64,000 nucleotides of DNA from an uncultured Sphingomonadaceae bacterium (GTDB lineage Bacteria > Pseudomonadota > Alphaproteobacteria > Sphingomonadales > Sphingomonadaceae), in assembly GCA_947499975.1 (NCBI GenBank), contig CANMQE010000006.1, positions 1-64,000 on the forward strand, read 5' to 3'. The notes below the pieces were generated by a model. The model was not told the DNA's origin. It searched no databases and saw only the letters and a program-made list of their open reading frames with translations. The position numbers and the translations under genes are program-made. Of this stretch, positions 36,242 to 46,600 are shown piece after piece; within the stretch, counting starts at the first letter, position 1, and each line of letters opens with the position of its first letter.

Positions 36242-37660
36242 TTACGCTGGGCGACGCGCGAAGAGGCCGAAGCCTGCGATGATGGCGTAGCAGACAACGG
36301 GGATGGCCATTGCCAGCGCCAGGTTTCCACCGGTGGCATCGGCAACCACGCCATACAGCAGCGGCACCACCGCGCCGCCGAAAATGGCGACGTTGATGAT
36401 ACCCGAGCCGTCCGCAGCCTGCGGCCCCAGCTTCTCGCAGGCGAGCGAGAAGATGGTGGGGAACATGATCGAATTCATCAGGCCCACGGCCAGCAGCGAA
36501 TAGGCCGCCACTTCGCCTGACGTATTGGCAGAGATGAGGATAAGCGCGATTGCACCTGCGGCGTTGAAGGCCAGGATCTTACCGGGGCTGAACAGGCGCA
36601 GGAATACAGAGCCGATGAAGCGGCCAACCATTGCGCCGCCCCAGTAAAGGCCGATCATCCAGCCAATGACGCTCTCGGGCTCTCCCAGAACGCGTTCGGT
36701 GGAAAGGTAGTTGATCACGATGGAGCCGATCGAAACCTCCGCGCCCACATACAGGAAGATACACAGGGCGCCGTAACTGAACCGGCTGCGCTTCAGCAGA
36801 TCGTTGTCATACAGCCAGAGTGCTGGCGCCATCAGGATAATGAGCACGCCCAGCCAGCCACTTACCTGCAGGGCCACGAACGCGCCCACTGCGGCCAGTG
36901 CCAGTCCGATGATGTAGCGGCTGGCGGAGACGAGATCGCCCTCCCCCATGGTCTTCGCATCGTGCGGCAGGCGGTTGCGGAACAACCACACGGCCGCGGC
37001 CACCACCGCGATCAGTGCGGCAACGCCGAGATAGCCCTGCCAGATCGCCTCGCTCTCCGCCGCGCGGTATGCCTGCAATGCAGCGCCCTCCAGTTCGTCT
37101 GCCGACATTTCGGCAAGGCTGCCGAGGATCACGGCTGCGCCCACGATGGGGAAGACCGTGGTGCCCAGCGCATTGAAGGCCTGCGCGAAGGTAAGGCGGC
37201 TATGCGAAGTGGATGGCGGGCCGAGCAGGCTGATGAGCGGGTTCGCCACCACCTGCACGATCACCACGCCGCTGGCGAGAATGAACAATGCGCCAAGGAA
37301 GATGGCGTAGGTCGCCGTCTGGCTGGCGGGAATGAATAACAGGCAGCCCACGATCATGGTGCAAAGGCCCGCCACCGCGCCGCGCATGTAACCGATCTTC
37401 TTCACCAGCTTCGCGCCGGGAATGCCGATCAGCAAATAGGCCGCGAAGAAGCAGAACTGCACCAGCATCGCCTCTGTATAAGAGAGTGTGAACAGCTCGC
37501 GCAGCTTGGGGATCAGCACGTCGTTCAGCGAGGTGATCCCGCCGAAGATGAAGAACAGGCCAAAGACGAAATATTGCAGGCCCGGCGCGTTTACCGGGGG
37601 AGAATCGTCTTCGATCGGATTGGGATCCGTGCTGCTGGCTACGTCGGGCGCTAGGGCCAT
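36242..37660 (-). CDS. FHS-type MFS sugar permease (FucP/GluP-like)
   Basis: From ATG 37658-37660 (GGGAG 6 bases upstream) the product has 472 residues and about 12 membrane helices. It shows the FucP/glucose-galactose permease features GLFFIFGGITSLNDVLIPKL in helix 1, QFCFFAAYLLIGIPGAKLVKKIGY in helix 2-3 and VVANPLISLLGPPSTSHSRL. Such proteins import monosaccharides with protons. It is the last gene of the minus-strand beta-glucan locus, after the GH3 gene, and probably takes up the glucose released. Confidence 0.88.
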   Translation of the reverse strand: MALAPDVASSTDPNPIEDDSPPVNAPGLQYFVFGLFFIFGGITSLNDVLIPKLRELFTLSYTEAMLVQFCFFAAYLLIGIPGAKLVKKIGYMRGAVAGLCTMIVGCLLFIPASQTATYAIFLGALFILASGVVIVQVVANPLISLLGPPSTSHSRLTFAQAFNALGTTVFPIVGAAVILGSLAEMSADELEGAALQAYRAAESEAIWQGYLGVAALIAVVAAAVWLFRNRLPHDAKTMGEGDLVSASRYIIGLALAAVGAFVALQVSGWLGVLIILMAPALWLYDNDLLKRSRFSYGALCIFLYVGAEVSIGSIVINYLSTERVLGEPESVIGWMIGLYWGGAMVGRFIGSVFLRLFSPGKILAFNAAGAIALILISANTSGEVAAYSLLAVGLMNSIMFPTIFSLACEKLGPQAADGSGIINVAIFGGAVVPLLYGVVADATGGNLALAMAIPVVCYAIIAGFGLFARRPA

Positions 37661-37772
37661 TTGTCTCTCCCTGATGGCATCCTGCCGCCCGGCGGAAGGT
37701 CTGCGCTTATCAATGCTTACTAGTCGATCCCGCTTCAGCCGCAATCGCCGCGCGATCCTGTTGCCGGAAAAC

Positions 37773-40181
37773 TTAGAACGAGCATTCCGCCCCTTCGGCC
37801 AGCTCCTCGCGCGTTATGCTGCTGATGCGGAACCTGATATCGCCCTGGGTGCTGAAAGTGATGCTGTCGCCAAGATCGCCTGCACATGCCGGGGTAATCA
37901 CCATCTCGCGGAAACCTTTCTCGAAGGCGTGGGCGAAATGCGGTGTGAGATCGACCGTTCCGCCGTCACCCGTGGTGAGGGTGACGGGCGCGCCGGGGCG
38001 GCCCAGCACTTCGTAGGCGATGCGATACGCGCCGCTGCTTTCCTCGTCCTGCCTCAGGGTAAGCTGCGATCCCGCAGCCATCGCGATTTCGCGCGAATCT
38101 TCCTGCGCATCGCGATCATATCCGCGCACGATCACGCCCGCTTCGCTGCCAAGCAGGTTGGGCAGCATCCCGCCGTCTCCCACCATCGCCACAACGCCGT
38201 TGCCCAGCCTGCCCGATCCGAAGATTTCGGACGAAGGCCCGCCTGCCAGCGCTGCGCATTCCTCGCTGAGTTCGCGAAGGCCACGCGCCTCGCCCAGCGA
38301 CTGGCCATAGCCAAGCGGGAAAAGCGCGCCCTGCGGGCTGTTGAGCGGTTCGCCGCCGCAATCTTCCGGCCAGGTGAAGGACAGGCGACCGGTCGCCTCC
38401 CGCATGCCGGTAAGAATATCGGCAATGCCCGCGCCTTCGCTGCCGGGCAGCCACGATGCGACGAAGGCATCGGCGGCATTCAGCTCGCGGTTCATCCACA
38501 TGGGGCGGCCCGAAAGGAACACGGCAACCGTGGGGATGCCTTGCGCCTTGAAACTGCGCAGAAGGTCCAGCCCCTCCTCGTCACGCAGCACCAGATCGGG
38601 CTGGTCTCCGGCGAACTCGGCATAAGGCTTCTCGCCGAACACCACCACGGCCACATCGGGGCGGGTGGTGAAGGACCCGTCCTCGGAAAGCGTGGCATTG
38701 CCGCCGCGCCCTTCCACGGCCGTTTCCAGCCCTTCCCAAATCGATGTGGCATTGGGAAACAGGGTGCGATCCAGCTCGCGCCCGCCCTGCCATGTCAGCG
38801 TCCAGCCACCTGCGGCCTGGCCGATGTTGTTGGCTGCGGCACCTGCCACCAGCACATTTGCATCGGCAGCCAGCGGCAGCACACCGTCGTTCTTCAGGAT
38901 AACCTGCGAACGGGCCACGGCCTCGCGAGCGATGGCGCGGTGTTCGGGCGAGGCGAGCATCTCGAAACGCCCTGCAACGCCGCGCTCCGATGGACGCTGT
39001 GCATCCTCGCCCAGCAGGCCGGCACGATATTTCACGCGCAGGATGCGGGTCACGGCCTCGTCCACGCGGGCCATCGGGATCGTGCCGTCGTTGACCTGTG
39101 CGATCAGCGTATCCATCAGGCCCTTCCAGTCATCGGGCACCATGTAGATATCGAGGCCCGCCAGCAGCGATTGCGCGCAATCGGTCACGGTGCATCCGGC
39201 CACCTGGCCATGCCCGTTCCAGTCGCCGACAACCAGCCCGTCAAAACCCATCTGTTCGCGCAGCACGCCCGTCAGCAAGGCCTCGTTGCCGTGCATCTTT
39301 CGGCCGTTGATGGAATTGAAGCTGGCCATAATGGCCTCCACCCCGGCATCGATCGTGGCAGGATAGGGATAGGCGTGGATGGCCATCAGCTCGTCGATGT
39401 CGCCGGTGACCTCGCCCTGGTCGACGCCGTTATCCGTGCCGCCATCGCCGAAGAAATGCTTGGCCGTAGCAATCACGCGGCCCGTGCCGAGGTAATCGGC
39501 ATTATCGGGATCGCCCTGCAGGCCCGTCACGAGAGCGGCGCCAAGCGTGGCCACAAGTTCCTTGTCTTCCGAATAGCTTTCGTAGGTGCGGCCCCAGCGA
39601 TCGTCCTGCGCCACGGCCACCGTGGGAGAGAAGTTCCAGTCGATGCCGGTCACCTCGATCTCGACAGCGGTCGCCTGGCCGATGCGGCGCACCAGATCGG
39701 CATCGCCTGCCGCGCCAAGCGCGATGTTGTGCGGGAAGATGGTGGCACCCACCACATTGGTATGGCCGTGCACGGCATCGGTGCCCCACATCGTGGGAAT
39801 GGCAGGCTCTCCGTTCGCCAGCGGCAGGACGGAGGCGTCATACATCTCGTCGGCATAGCGCAGCCATTCGCTGGCGGGCGCATACTCGTCGCCATAGGGG
39901 CCGCCGTTGCCGCCGTTCAGATAGCTGCCGAAGCGATAGCGCTGCATGTCTTCCGGCGTGAAGGAATTGATCTGCGGCTGGATGAGCTGGGCGATCTTGC
40001 GCTCCAGCGACATGCGCGAGACGAGATCCGCGACAACGGCGTCTTCTCCCACGGCATCTGGCATCACGGTGCCGGGCGCGGTTTGCACCGCCCTGTCTTC
40101 CGGCATCGTGGCACATCCTGCCAGAGCCAAACCCATCGCCAGCGCCGCAACGCCCGCACGCAATCCCGAAAGAACCCGCAT
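37773..40181 (-). CDS. GH3 exo-beta-glucosidase lipoprotein
   Basis: I start at ATG 40179-40181 (AGAGGA upstream), giving 802 residues with a lipobox LALAGC (Cys23). The GH3 N-terminal barrel contains PTMWGTDAVHGHTNVVGA, ATAKHFFGDGGTDNGVDQG and the nucleophile Asp320 in LVVGDWNGHGQV. The second domain includes VFLSGRPMWMNRELN and the C-terminal part an added beta region. This matches bacterial 1,3-1,4-beta-glucan exohydrolases/beta-glucosidases (ExoP-like). Anchored in the outer membrane or facing the periplasm, it would release glucose from oligosaccharides made by the GH16 enzyme. A LacI-type operator sits over its promoter at 40213-40228. Confidence 0.92.
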   Translation of the reverse strand: MRVLSGLRAGVAALAMGLALAGCATMPEDRAVQTAPGTVMPDAVGEDAVVADLVSRMSLERKIAQLIQPQINSFTPEDMQRYRFGSYLNGGNGGPYGDEYAPASEWLRYADEMYDASVLPLANGEPAIPTMWGTDAVHGHTNVVGATIFPHNIALGAAGDADLVRRIGQATAVEIEVTGIDWNFSPTVAVAQDDRWGRTYESYSEDKELVATLGAALVTGLQGDPDNADYLGTGRVIATAKHFFGDGGTDNGVDQGEVTGDIDELMAIHAYPYPATIDAGVEAIMASFNSINGRKMHGNEALLTGVLREQMGFDGLVVGDWNGHGQVAGCTVTDCAQSLLAGLDIYMVPDDWKGLMDTLIAQVNDGTIPMARVDEAVTRILRVKYRAGLLGEDAQRPSERGVAGRFEMLASPEHRAIAREAVARSQVILKNDGVLPLAADANVLVAGAAANNIGQAAGGWTLTWQGGRELDRTLFPNATSIWEGLETAVEGRGGNATLSEDGSFTTRPDVAVVVFGEKPYAEFAGDQPDLVLRDEEGLDLLRSFKAQGIPTVAVFLSGRPMWMNRELNAADAFVASWLPGSEGAGIADILTGMREATGRLSFTWPEDCGGEPLNSPQGALFPLGYGQSLGEARGLRELSEECAALAGGPSSEIFGSGRLGNGVVAMVGDGGMLPNLLGSEAGVIVRGYDRDAQEDSREIAMAAGSQLTLRQDEESSGAYRIAYEVLGRPGAPVTLTTGDGGTVDLTPHFAHAFEKGFREMVITPACAGDLGDSITFSTQGDIRFRISSITREELAEGAECSF

Positions 40182-40212
40182 CACAATCCTCTGCCCTGCA
40201 TTCCCACTTTGA

Positions 40213-40260
40213 TTGAGAACGTTCACAAAATGGTTCTATCACCATCGCGCTTTATGGCAA
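40213..40260 (-). promoter_or_regulatory. Promoter with LacI-type operator upstream of the GH3 gene
   Basis: On the minus strand a -35 TTGCCA (40255-40260) and -10 TAGAAC (40233-40238) are 16 bases apart. Just downstream of the -10 lies the plus-strand 16-mer TTGAGAACGTTCACAA (40213-40228), one base off a perfect palindrome TTGTGAACGTTCACAA. It overlaps the likely start point, an ideal place for LacI repression. The same motif occurs twice at 47085-47123. Confidence 0.72.
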
Positions 40261-40265
40261 GCGCC

Positions 40266-41471
40266 TTAAGCGGCGCGGGGCACCGTGGCGAGCAGCAGCG
40301 CCGCCACGGCCACCAGCACCGCCAGCGCCACGAACAGGCCGGAAAAGCCGAAAACCGGCACCATCGCCAGCGCCAGCCCCGGCATCACGAGCGAGGGCAT
40401 GGTGTTGGTGAGATTGAACAGGCCAAGGTCCCGCGCGCGATGCTGGGGGCGTGGCAGCACCCGCAGCGTCTGGGCGGAATGCAGGGCCAGGAAGATGGAG
40501 GAGGCGAGGCCGAACAGTCCGTATGCCACCAGCGCCAGCGGTAGATCGGGGGCCAGCGCCATCGCCCCCAGCGCCACCGTCGTCACCATCGCGCAAACGG
40601 AAAGGGGCATAATCGGGCGGTTGTTTCTGTCCGCCCAGCGCCCCACCAGAAGAGTGAAAGGCACGGCCACGAACAGCACCAGGCCAAAGACGCGCGCGGC
40701 ATCGTTATCGCCGATCTCGGCAGAGATGCTGCGCAGCCAGATATAAAGGTAGGCGAACAGCGCGGCCTCGGCGATCTGCACCAGGAGGCGCGCCAGCCAC
40801 ATGCGAATCACCAGCTTTCGCCTTGCCGGATCGCGCGGCCCCTGTTGGCCCGCCGCGGGCGTCATCAGTTCGGGAAAATGCCGCGGCCGGGCAAACAGCA
40901 GCACCGGCAGCACGCATAGCGCCACCAGCGATGCAACCAGCACGAGCCGCGCGTCCGTATCGGCAAGGCCGGGGATCGTCACCAGCGCACCCGACGCCGC
41001 GCCCAGCGCAGGGGCAAAGGCCAGCAACCCGCCCAGCAACCCCTTCTGCCGATCCGGCACGAAATCGCCCGCCATCGCCGCCAGCGGAGACAGCATCATG
41101 TTGAGCGAGATCTGCCAGGCCACCAGCAGGCCAACCAGTTCGCTCAGCCCATCCGCCCGCGACATCGCCACCAGCAAGGTGCAGCTGAGCAGCAGGCCGG
41201 CCGCGATCCAGCCGCCGCGATTGCCCGTGCGATCGGATAGCCATCCGAAAAGGATATTGGAAATGCTGGCAGAGATCGCGCCTGCAAACGCGCAATAGGC
41301 AAGCCACGTCACATGCTGTCCGCTTGCGACGGCCTCAACCTGCACGGGCAGCAAAATGGTGAGGAACGGGATATAGGCCATCGCCCCGCCCGCTGCCGCC
41401 AGCGCATAAAGCAGCATGAAGCGCGTGTGCTGGCGTTCGCCTGCGTCGCCCGCGTCATCCGCCTCGATCAC
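40266..41471 (-). CDS. MFS transporter of the beta-glucan locus
   Basis: The 401-residue protein has 12 predicted helices (first LLYALAAAGGAMAYIPFLTILLP) and the MFS loop FGWLSDRTGNRGGW between helices 2 and 3. It is not close to the FHS permease downstream, so the locus has two unlike sugar or oligosaccharide carriers. Its start lies 7 bases after the lacI-type regulator stop, so it belongs to the GH16-lacI-MFS transcription unit. Uptake of beta-gluco-oligosaccharide or glucose is inferred from the neighbourhood. Confidence 0.85.
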   Translation of the reverse strand: MIEADDAGDAGERQHTRFMLLYALAAAGGAMAYIPFLTILLPVQVEAVASGQHVTWLAYCAFAGAISASISNILFGWLSDRTGNRGGWIAAGLLLSCTLLVAMSRADGLSELVGLLVAWQISLNMMLSPLAAMAGDFVPDRQKGLLGGLLAFAPALGAASGALVTIPGLADTDARLVLVASLVALCVLPVLLFARPRHFPELMTPAAGQQGPRDPARRKLVIRMWLARLLVQIAEAALFAYLYIWLRSISAEIGDNDAARVFGLVLFVAVPFTLLVGRWADRNNRPIMPLSVCAMVTTVALGAMALAPDLPLALVAYGLFGLASSIFLALHSAQTLRVLPRPQHRARDLGLFNLTNTMPSLVMPGLALAMVPVFGFSGLFVALAVLVAVAALLLATVPRAA

Positions 41472-41478
41472 CGGACCG

Positions 41479-42537
41479 TCACTTCTTGCGCGGAGGCGCG
41501 GCCACCGATTGCCGCTTTACCAGGCCGCCATCTACGATCACCGGCATGGAAGGGATTTCCTCGCCGCGCTGGCTCCTGATCAGCAATTCCACTGCCTGCG
41601 ACACCGTCTCGGCCACCGGCTGGTCTATCGCTGTCAGCGGCGGCTGCACGAACCTGACGACGGGCGTGTTGTCGAAACTGATCAGGGAGAGGTCGCCCGG
41701 CACCTTCAGCCCCAGATCGTGCGCCACCTTGTTGGTGGCCAGCGCCATCTGATCATTGCTGGCGATGATCGCGGTGGGGCGGTTGCTGCGCGACAGCAGC
41801 GTGCGGGCGGACGCCTCGCCCGATGCGAAGCTGAAATCGCCCCGCTCGCACAGCCCCTCGGTATCCAGCCCATGCTTCTGCATGGTTTCCAGCCATCCTT
41901 CCTTGCGCCACTGGCTCAGCGCGTATTCGCGCGCGCCAGCGATGAAGCCGATACGCTCGTGCCCCATTTCGATCAGGTATTCCGTCGCCCTGCTCGCCAG
42001 GATACCATCGCCCATGCTGATGGACAGCGCGCCTTCCCTCGCGCGCGCGCCGATACGCACATAGGGGATCTTGTACTTGTCCAGCAGACCGGTGATCTGC
42101 GCGTTGTCGCCATGCGGCGGGGTCAGCACGACGCCATCGGGTTGCAGGGCGGCAATGGCGCCCTTCATCTCTCGCTCCACGTGGTCGCTATGCGTATCGA
42201 CCAGTTCGAAGATCAGGCGATAGCCGTGCTCGGCGCATTTCAGCATTCCCCCCAGCAGCATCTGGTCCACCCAGTCGCTGCCCTCTCGCGCGCGCCAGTC
42301 CTCGATCGTGCGCTGCCGATCGTTCAGCGCCAGGATCAGGTAGGATCGCGAACCGCTCATCCGCTGGGCGGCGATGGAGGGCACATATCCCAGCTTGTCG
42401 ATGGAGGCCTGCACGCGCTCCTTCATCTCGGGGCGGACATTCGCCTCGTTATTGATGACGCGGCTCACCGTCTGCAGCGAGACGCCGGCATCGGCGGCCA
42501 CATGCTTGATCGTTACAGATTGTCGCCGCCGCGCCAT
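41479..42537 (-). CDS. LacI-family transcriptional repressor
   Basis: The 352-residue protein starts MARRRQSVTIKHVAADAGVS with a canonical LacI helix-turn-helix (VAADAGVSLQTVSRVINNEA) and hinge (SIAAQRMSGSRS). A periplasmic-binding-like sensor domain follows (GVVLTPPHGDNAQI; PTAIIASNDQMALA; LSLISFDNTPVVRFVQPPLTAI). Such repressors leave DNA when a sugar binds. It lies inside the operon, 5 bases after the GH16 gene and 7 before the MFS gene. The three TTGTGAACGTTCACAA-like palindromes in this locus are its likely targets. Confidence 0.92.
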   Translation of the reverse strand: MARRRQSVTIKHVAADAGVSLQTVSRVINNEANVRPEMKERVQASIDKLGYVPSIAAQRMSGSRSYLILALNDRQRTIEDWRAREGSDWVDQMLLGGMLKCAEHGYRLIFELVDTHSDHVEREMKGAIAALQPDGVVLTPPHGDNAQITGLLDKYKIPYVRIGARAREGALSISMGDGILASRATEYLIEMGHERIGFIAGAREYALSQWRKEGWLETMQKHGLDTEGLCERGDFSFASGEASARTLLSRSNRPTAIIASNDQMALATNKVAHDLGLKVPGDLSLISFDNTPVVRFVQPPLTAIDQPVAETVSQAVELLIRSQRGEEIPSMPVIVDGGLVKRQSVAAPPRKK

Positions 42538-42542
42538 TTTAT

Positions 42543-43523
42543 TCAGTCCTTTGAACAGCCAAGACCGGTAGCCATGTCCGCGTTGCATTGCCAGACGCGA
42601 ACCCAGTCGACTTCCATCTGCTTTGGAAAACCCTCGTTCGATATGCCCCCAAGCGCGGTGCTTTCGGGCCAGTTGCCGCCAATAGCGAGATTGACGATCA
42701 GGTAAAACGGCTGATCGAACGGCGCATCGGGATCGTCGCTGGAAGTCGTGTACCAATCCTCGGCGCGCATGGTGCCGTAAACCTCGCCGTCCAGCGTCCA
42801 GTCTATCCGGCCCTTCTGCCACACCACGCCATAGGTATGGAATTCGCCGTCCAGCACCTGCGGTGCGACAGTTTCGCGATTGGTATAGGTGCTGGTGTCC
42901 CGATCTCCGCCATAATGCAGCGTGCCCAGGATCGAGCTTTCGCCGCCCTCCTCGCAAGTGTCGCATTCCACGCCCAGGTTCACCGCCTCGAGGATGTCGA
43001 TCTCGCCCGCCTCGGGCCAGCCGCCATAGCGATCGTCTGCCGGCAGCATCCAGAATGCCGGCCACACGCCCTGCCCCTGCGGCAGGCGGGCACGGATTTC
43101 GAACCGGCCATAGGTCCAGTCGTGCAACGTGCGGGTGTTGAGCTTGCCAGAAGTGAAGGGAAGTGTCTTGGTCTCGGATGCATCCACCGAACCTGCGGGG
43201 AAGCGGGCCGGCCATGCGGGGCCGGTGAATTCCTCCTCGCGCGCGGTGATGATCAGGCGGCCATCCTGCACCGCCACGTTGGAGGCGCGCGCGGTGTAGC
43301 ATTGCTGCTCGTCATTGCCGCCGCCCCAGCAATCCTCGATCACGTTCCATTTCGCGGTATCGACGGCGCTGCCATCGAATTCGTCCGCCCAGACGAGTTG
43401 CCAGTCGGACGCTGTATCGGTCTGCGCAGCATCCGGCACCTGGTCGCCCGCGCATCCAGCAAGCGACGACCCGCCGATTGCGCACAGCATCGCCCCGCGC
43501 CATCCTTGTGAAATATCGGGCAT
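42543..43523 (-). CDS. GH16 endo-beta-1,3(4)-glucanase lipoprotein (laminarinase-like)
   Basis: The 326-residue protein has a lipobox SLAGC (Cys24) and a GH16 jelly-roll domain from about residue 41 (WQLVWADEFDGSAVDTAKWN). The catalytic motif is GEIDILE, with E174 as nucleophile, D176 and E179 as acid/base, in the version with an extra residue that typifies laminarinases. Other conserved parts are YGRFEIRARLPQGQGVWPAFWML and PFYLIVNLAIGGNWPES. It would cut beta-1,3/1,4-glucans such as laminarin at the cell surface. The start is preceded by GGGAGGAAG and a hexamer repeat (43534-43551). It heads the minus-strand unit GH16-lacI-MFS. Confidence 0.93.
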   Translation of the reverse strand: MPDISQGWRGAMLCAIGGSSLAGCAGDQVPDAAQTDTASDWQLVWADEFDGSAVDTAKWNVIEDCWGGGNDEQQCYTARASNVAVQDGRLIITAREEEFTGPAWPARFPAGSVDASETKTLPFTSGKLNTRTLHDWTYGRFEIRARLPQGQGVWPAFWMLPADDRYGGWPEAGEIDILEAVNLGVECDTCEEGGESSILGTLHYGGDRDTSTYTNRETVAPQVLDGEFHTYGVVWQKGRIDWTLDGEVYGTMRAEDWYTTSSDDPDAPFDQPFYLIVNLAIGGNWPESTALGGISNEGFPKQMEVDWVRVWQCNADMATGLGCSKD

Positions 43524-43584
43524 CGGTCTTCCTCCCTTTCCCTTTCCCTTTCACCGTCATACCATCGTTACCGCGGCATGGCGT

Positions 43585-43621
43585 AAAAATGGGCTCCTGC
43601 GCGCTAGACGCAGGAGCCCAT
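43585..43621 (-). terminator. Terminator of the TonB receptor gene
   Basis: ATGGGCTCCTGCG (43589-43601) pairs with CGCAGGAGCCCAT (43609-43621) around a 7-base loop. On the minus strand the stem is followed by a T-run (ATTTTTAC). It lies 30 bases after the receptor stop and separates it from the GH16 gene. Confidence 0.85.
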
Positions 43622-43650
43622 GGTCGTCTCATCCGGAGGAGCTCCGATCT

Positions 43651-46600
43651 TTAGAAATCGAAACGGACGAGGAAGGTGTAGCGACGGTCGTTACGGAAGG
43701 CGGAGCGCGTTACGCGGGTGCCGTCGAAATCGATTACCTGAGACGTCTCGGTAACTTCGTCGAGCAGGTTCACCCCTTGCACGCCGATCTTGATGCTATC
43801 CGTCAGCTCGTAGAAGATCGAAGCGTCAAGCTGTCCCGTTGCTTCCTGGAAGATCGGCGAGAACGGGAAGATGTCGTCTCGCGGCGTGATCAGGAAGGCG
43901 GAACGCCAGTTGTACGCAGTACGCAGTGCCAGCGGGCCACGCTCGTAGAAAAGCGTCGCGTTGACGGTATGCTCCGAAATGCCCTGCAATGGCTGACGGT
44001 TCACGAACGGGCTGCCGTTCAGCGGCGCGCCTGCGCTGGCCACCGAGGGGGAGCCGATGCCCGAGATCAGCGGGTTGGGGAAGTCATCGCCGTTCACATA
44101 GGTATAGGTAAGCTGGCTGCCCAGTCCGCTGAGGAGGCCCGGGAGGAAGTCGTAGACCTGCTGGTATGCAACCTCGACGCCGTAAAGCGTGCCGTCGATA
44201 TCATTGGCAGGACCATTGATGATCACGTCCTGCGATACGCCGGTGGGGCTCGTGTAATTTACCACGCCCGTACCGCGGCTGACGATGCCGCTGATATCCT
44301 TGACGAACCCGGCTGCCGTGATGGAGCCGACAGAGTCGAAATACCATTCCGCCGAGAGGTCGTAATTCCACGATTCAACGGGCAGGAGGTTGCGGTTGCC
44401 GGTATCGAGGCTGAGCAACGGCCCGGAGTCCACGCGGCCACTGAAGCCGAGCACGCCGCCGGCGTTGAACAATTGCAGGTCGGGACGCGAGATGCCCTTG
44501 GATACCGCGCCACGGAAGACCCAGCCATCGCCGCTATCGAGGCGGACGTTGAAGGACGGCAGCCAGTGATCGAAGGTGATGTCCCTGTCATCGGGGATGA
44601 CTTCACCGGTGAACAATGACGCGAACTCGTCAAGACGCGCGCCTGTCAGCTGGCAGTAGCGACGCTCCTGCCCCGCCGGTACCGGGCTCTGGCACAGGTT
44701 CTGGATTTCGGACACCTGCACCACGCCGTCGCCATTGCCGCCGATCGAGGGATCGTCGAACTGGTTGGGCTGCGGGAAGCCGACCAGCGCGTCGGAGCTG
44801 ACCTCGGTTTCCACGTAGCGAACACCGAAGTTACCGCCAAGCGACCAGCCACTGTCAAAATCATGGCCAAAGTCGATACGGGCGTAGGCGGCCTTGGTGA
44901 CTTCGGTAACGTTGGAGATATCGGGTGGGCAGAAGACGTCGCAAGCGGTCGTCTCGCCGGTGACCGGGTTGAAATAGGAACGGCCGTTCACGCCGAGGTT
45001 GAAACGCTCCGGCGAAATGGAGAAGTCCGTGATTTCCTGCCATTGCTGGTCGACTTCGCCAGCCAGGTAGTCAGCCAGGAAGTCGTCGCCGCCATAGAAG
45101 AACGCTTCGCCATTGGGGATGGGCGTTCCGGCCTCACCGCGCTGGAAATTATCGCCGAAGGGATCGCGAAGCTGTGAATAGTTCGGGAAATCATCGGTGA
45201 AGGCGCCGCCTGCGATGGCAGACTCCTGACCGGGCAGGCCGGTGTAGAAGCGGCCCGGGATGAAGCCATTGCCGAACGGGCCGGGGCCCTCGGAGAAACA
45301 GCCTGCGCCTTCGCCCCATGGTGCACAGCCGCCGCGGCCCGTCCATGGTGCCGAGAGGTTGCCCCAGGTGCTAAAATTGGTGTTGCGGGTAGTGCGGTCA
45401 CGATCGGCCCAGCGAGCGCCGAATGCGGCCTTGCGGAAGAAACCGTCGCTGATGTCGTATTCCACATCACCGCTCAGCGTGTACATCTCGCCGTCGTTCT
45501 GCTCGCGGCTGTCGAGGCCGAACCAGTAGTAGGTGTAGAACCCGCTGGAGAAGTAATCCGCAGGCGCACCGACCGGAGCGAGGAACTGGACGTTGGGCGT
45601 TTCGCCCGTCAGGTCCAGGTCGATATCCGCCCATGTGCTCAGCGCGCCAAAGACGGCATCGCGCTGCAGGTCGGACTTGACCATCTGGCCCTCGAAATTG
45701 AAGCGAAGGCGATCGGTCAGTTCCATGAAGACATCGACCGAATAGTCTTCGGTCACGGTCTCGGTATCGCGCAGGAAGCGCAGCGAATCCACCGGGATGC
45801 CGCCAAGGCCGAACGGGGTGGCGTAGGCATCGCCCACGTCGTCTGTCAGGATGCCGGTCTGGAAAAGACCGTCGTCGTCGAAGGTGAAACCGGTGCCCGG
45901 ACGCGGGTCGGGCGACTTCACGCCATCGTCGATACGACCGAGCAGCGCGAATTCCTCGGTGAAGAAGGTCGCCTTTGAACGCAGATATTCTGCGGTTACC
46001 AGGAACCGCCCGTCATTGCTCTCGAACTGGCCGATGGCCGAGATTGCCTCGCGGTCACGGTCAAGATCGGTTGTGCGAACGCCGGCATACTGCGGCACGA
46101 TAACTGATCCGGCAGGCGGGAAGTTGTCCTCGGTGAAGTTCTGCACATCGCCGAAACCGCCCGAGTTCACATCGAACACGCGCAGGCAGCCGCCCGAAAG
46201 ATCGGCATTGCGATAGCAGGGGTCTGCAACCTGCGAAGCGTCGGTGCGGCTCTTCAATTCGGAATGCGAATAGGCAAGCTGCAGGCCGAAGGTGCCGATG
46301 CCGGTGTCGAAGGTGTTGGACCCCAGGATGTTGAACGTGGGCGACCATTCCTCGCGCAGATCACCGTAGTTCGCTTCGATGGAGCCGGCGATGTTGAGCC
46401 CGGGACGATCGAGCGGCTTGCGGGTCACGATGTTGACGAGGCCGGCGATCTGGCCTTCGATCATGTCGGCCGTGGTGTTCTTGAACACTTCCACGCGGCC
46501 AACGAGTTCGGGAGACACGTCCTCGAAGCTGAGGCTGCGGCCGCCGGTGGCGGAGAAGATATCCCGGCCGTTCAGCTCGCTGCGCACGTAGGGCAGGCCG

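Noticed and set aside
37488..40544. A 1018-codon plus-strand open frame across the GH3 gene
   Set aside because: It is antisense to the GH3 lipoprotein, which has clear catalytic motifs; low-complexity His/Arg/Gly-rich translation with no domain.
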